Source of the DNA: an uncultured Roseateles sp.
GTDB lineage: Bacteria > Pseudomonadota > Gammaproteobacteria > Burkholderiales > Burkholderiaceae
Length of the DNA stretch: 7,692 bases
Direction of reading: 5' to 3'
NCBI GenBank assembly: GCA_946480605.1
Contig: CAMLKW010000207.1
Coordinates: forward strand, 1 to 7,692
Below are positions 6,140 through 7,692 of this stretch, piece after piece. The translations under genes were made by a program, and so were the position numbers. Below the pieces are notes generated by a model. The model did no database searches and was not told the DNA's origin. It was given only the letters and a program-made list of their open reading frames with translations. Positions within the stretch are counted from its first letter, which is position 1. Each line of letters starts with the position of its first letter.

Positions 6140-7255
6140 TCAGGGCTCCAGATCGAGCTGGCCGTTGAGATGCTCAGGCGGCGCGACGCTGCGCATCCAC
6201 TTGACCGATTCGACCCGCCAGCGCGGGTCAGCCTGCTTCAACAGCGCGTAGACACCCGGCAGGTGGGCGGAGCCATAGGTCAGGAAGATCTTGTCGTGCC
6301 GGTCGGCCAGCAGGCGCTGCACGAGCTGGCGGTCGCGGTAGTCGATGGTCACCGCATCGAAAGGGTCGCGCGGCCGGGCCTTGGCGCTGCGCGGGCGCAG
6401 CAGCAGCGTCAGCATGCCGCGGCAGACGGTGCCGGCAATGGCCTGCTGCCGCTCGTTGCCGCCGCGCTGCCAGGCCACGAAAGCGGCCAGTTGCTGGTTG
6501 CCGATGGCGGGCACGCTGCGCCGGGCCTCGCGGTCCTGCATCGCTTCCAGGAAGCTCACGTCCGTGGCCAGCAGCCGGTCGAACTCCTGCCGCAGCGCCA
6601 GCGACGACACATCCGCCGCCACATGCCGCTCGGGGTGCAGCCGCTTGTCGATCTCCAGCGGCTCGAAGTAGCTGGCCTGGAAGACCAGGCCGCAAGTCGA
6701 GGCCAGCTGCTCGTAGGCGCGGGCCAGGTCTTCGCCGGTGCCCAGGTACTCGTTGAGCCACGCATCTGCGCGCGGGTCGGGCAGCACGCCCTCGTAGTAG
6801 ATGACCGCCCCCTCCATCAGCGCCTTGCCGGCGTCGAACACGACCGAGCGGAAGAAGGCGTCGGTGCCGACGTGCATCATGCCCTGGAAGGTCAGCGTGC
6901 GGCTGCCGTTGCTCAGCACCACCTGCGGCTGTATCGGCGGCTTCAGCGAGGTGATCAGCCTCAGGTAGTAGATCGGTGCGGCCACCAGCACGCTCGCCAG
7001 GCCGTACAGCGCGAACGTGGTCCTGGCCCAGGGCCAGAAGCCGGCGCGTGCCCGGCGCCGCGCCCACGCCCCGGCCGGCAGGGCCGCCAACGCAGCCGCC
7101 GCCAGCAGCGCGGGCGGCAGCCACGGCGCGATGGCCAGCAGCACGGGCAGCGCCGCGAGCGCCAGCAGCAGCAGGCTGAAGGCCAGCACCGTGATGACCC
7201 GCAGCCGCAGGCGTTCACCTTTGGATGAGATGGTGGTCAGAGGCATCGTTTCCAT
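6140..7255 (-). CDS. TIKI/TraB/GumN-superfamily membrane protein
   Basis: A 371-residue protein from the chosen start. Three hydrophobic segments (about 18-41, 46-64 and 79-98) precede a soluble domain. That domain shows the hallmarks of the TIKI superfamily (TraB, PrgY, GumN, animal Tiki): a first GxxH, GMMHVG (G125-H128); a Glu in YYEGV (E155); and a second GxxH, YGSAHLPG (G328-H331). In this superfamily the two His and the Glu are proposed metal-binding or catalytic residues, and Tiki is a metalloprotease. Bacterial members are mostly uncharacterised, so protease activity here is only inferred. The soluble domain could face either side of the membrane, depending on topology. Three in-frame ATGs lie close together (7264, 7255 and 7246). 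AGGA at 7264-7267 sits eight bases before the one at 7255, which I prefer. The LysR gene ends 19 bases upstream on the same strand, so co-transcription is likely. The stop faces the efflux operon terminator. Confidence 0.75.
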   Translation of the reverse strand: METMPLTTISSKGERLRLRVITVLAFSLLLLALAALPVLLAIAPWLPPALLAAAALAALPAGAWARRRARAGFWPWARTTFALYGLASVLVAAPIYYLRLITSLKPPIQPQVVLSNGSRTLTFQGMMHVGTDAFFRSVVFDAGKALMEGAVIYYEGVLPDPRADAWLNEYLGTGEDLARAYEQLASTCGLVFQASYFEPLEIDKRLHPERHVAADVSSLALRQEFDRLLATDVSFLEAMQDREARRSVPAIGNQQLAAFVAWQRGGNERQQAIAGTVCRGMLTLLLRPRSAKARPRDPFDAVTIDYRDRQLVQRLLADRHDKIFLTYGSAHLPGVYALLKQADPRWRVESVKWMRSVAPPEHLNGQLDLEP

Positions 7256-7263
7256 GGCCGTCA

Positions 7264-7267
7264 TCCT
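7264..7267 (-). promoter_or_regulatory. Ribosome binding site deciding the TIKI-like gene start
   Basis: AGGA on the - strand lies eight bases before the ATG at 7253-7255. It directly abuts the alternative ATG at 7262-7264, which therefore has no properly spaced site. The third ATG at 7244-7246 has only a weak GGA five bases ahead. Confidence 0.5.
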
Positions 7268-7274
7268 GACATGC

Positions 7275-7691
7275 TCAGGTGCAGGCCTCCCGCACGCAGC
7301 CCCGCAGCCAGCGGTGCGCGGCATCGCCGTCCATGCGCGGATGCCACAGCAGCGACACGGTGAACGGCTGCAGCGCCAGTGGCAGCGCGAACGTGACCAA
7401 GCCGTCGCGCAACGTGCCGGTGTGGCGTTCCGGAACGGTGGCGACCAGCTCCGAGCCGCGCGCCAGTGCCAGCGCTTCGGCAAAGCCGGCGACCGTGACG
7501 GCGACATCGCGCTGCAGCGCCTGCGCCGCCAGCGCCTCGTCGACCGGCCCGGCCGCCGTGCCGCCGCGCGAGATGGCGACATGGCGCGCCTGCGCATAGC
7601 GCGCGGCCGTCGCACGGCCGGTGCTCAACGGGTGGCCGGCACGCACGACGCCGACGAAACGGTCGCGGAACAGCGCCTGCGCGCGCAGCTC
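7275..7691 (-). CDS. LysR-type transcriptional regulator, C-terminal part
   Basis: The last 138 residues of a LysR-family regulator; the 5' end lies beyond the right edge. What is present is the second half of the effector-binding (periplasmic-binding-protein-like) domain: FRDRFVGVVRAGHPL near the left of the fragment, HVAISRGG, then AEALALARGSELVATVPERHTG, and the C-terminal block SLLWHPRMDGDAAHRWLR. The last block is typical of the end of many beta- and gamma-proteobacterial LysR proteins. The N-terminal winged helix that binds DNA is not in the window, and an internal GTG at 7644-7646 is not the start. LysR proteins usually control a divergent neighbour, often with an aromatic or acidic ligand. 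Here the visible neighbour is a downstream same-strand TIKI-like gene, so the usual target would lie to the right. The effector cannot be predicted from this fragment. Confidence 0.9.
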   Translation of the reverse strand, partial: ELRAQALFRDRFVGVVRAGHPLSTGRATAARYAQARHVAISRGGTAAGPVDEALAAQALQRDVAVTVAGFAEALALARGSELVATVPERHTGTLRDGLVTFALPLALQPFTVSLLWHPRMDGDAAHRWLRGCVREACT

Positions 7692-7692
7692 C

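Noticed and set aside
6131..6147. AGCCCT/AGGGCT hairpin at the end of the TIKI-like gene as its terminator
   Set aside because: The stem has a one-base gap, overlaps the coding end, and is not followed by T residues on the - strand.
6170..7228. 352-codon + strand open frame opposite the TIKI-like gene
   Set aside because: It is rich in Gln/Arg/Gly and low-complexity toward its end. The - strand frame has membrane segments and paired GxxH motifs.

Overview
The window is a GC-rich stretch of an ordinary-looking bacterial chromosome. It is most likely from a beta-proteobacterium of the order Burkholderiales (Roseateles/Mitsuaria/Rubrivivax-like). That placement is inferred from the strong GC bias at third codon positions, an exosortase-type PEP-CTERM protein, and the general look of the aroC, RND and LysR products. 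I see no tRNA, rRNA, CRISPR array, insertion sequence or phage gene.

Layout, left to right. (1) The 3' half of aroC (chorismate synthase, shikimate pathway) runs in from the left edge on the + strand and ends at 563. (2) Ten bases further on, a convergent - strand gene encodes a secreted PEP-CTERM protein (574-1401). (3) A 255-base divergent intergenic region (1402-1656) holds two ordered repeat structures: an 8-bp direct repeat with 20-bp period, and a 9-bp perfect inverted repeat built on two CTAG-containing arms just upstream of the efflux genes. (4) A tight + strand operon (1657-6064) encodes an RND efflux system: a membrane-anchored periplasmic adaptor followed by a 1077-residue inner-membrane permease. 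The operon has no outer-membrane factor gene and ends at a clear intrinsic terminator (6097-6128). (5) On the - strand, converging on that terminator, are a LysR-type regulator (5' part outside the window) and, 19 bases downstream of its stop, a membrane protein with three predicted TM segments and the paired GxxH motifs of the TIKI/TraB/GumN superfamily.

How the genes work together. Adaptor and permease should form a proton-driven tripartite pump with an outer-membrane channel encoded elsewhere. The inverted repeat in front of the adaptor is the best candidate for an operator controlling it. The LysR and TIKI-like genes look like a separate two-gene transcript. aroC and the PEP-CTERM gene show no obvious functional link to the pump.

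Most of the window is conventional. The parts that deserve a second look are the candidate operator, an apparent insertion in the central cytoplasmic linker of the permease, and the LysR/TIKI-like pair.
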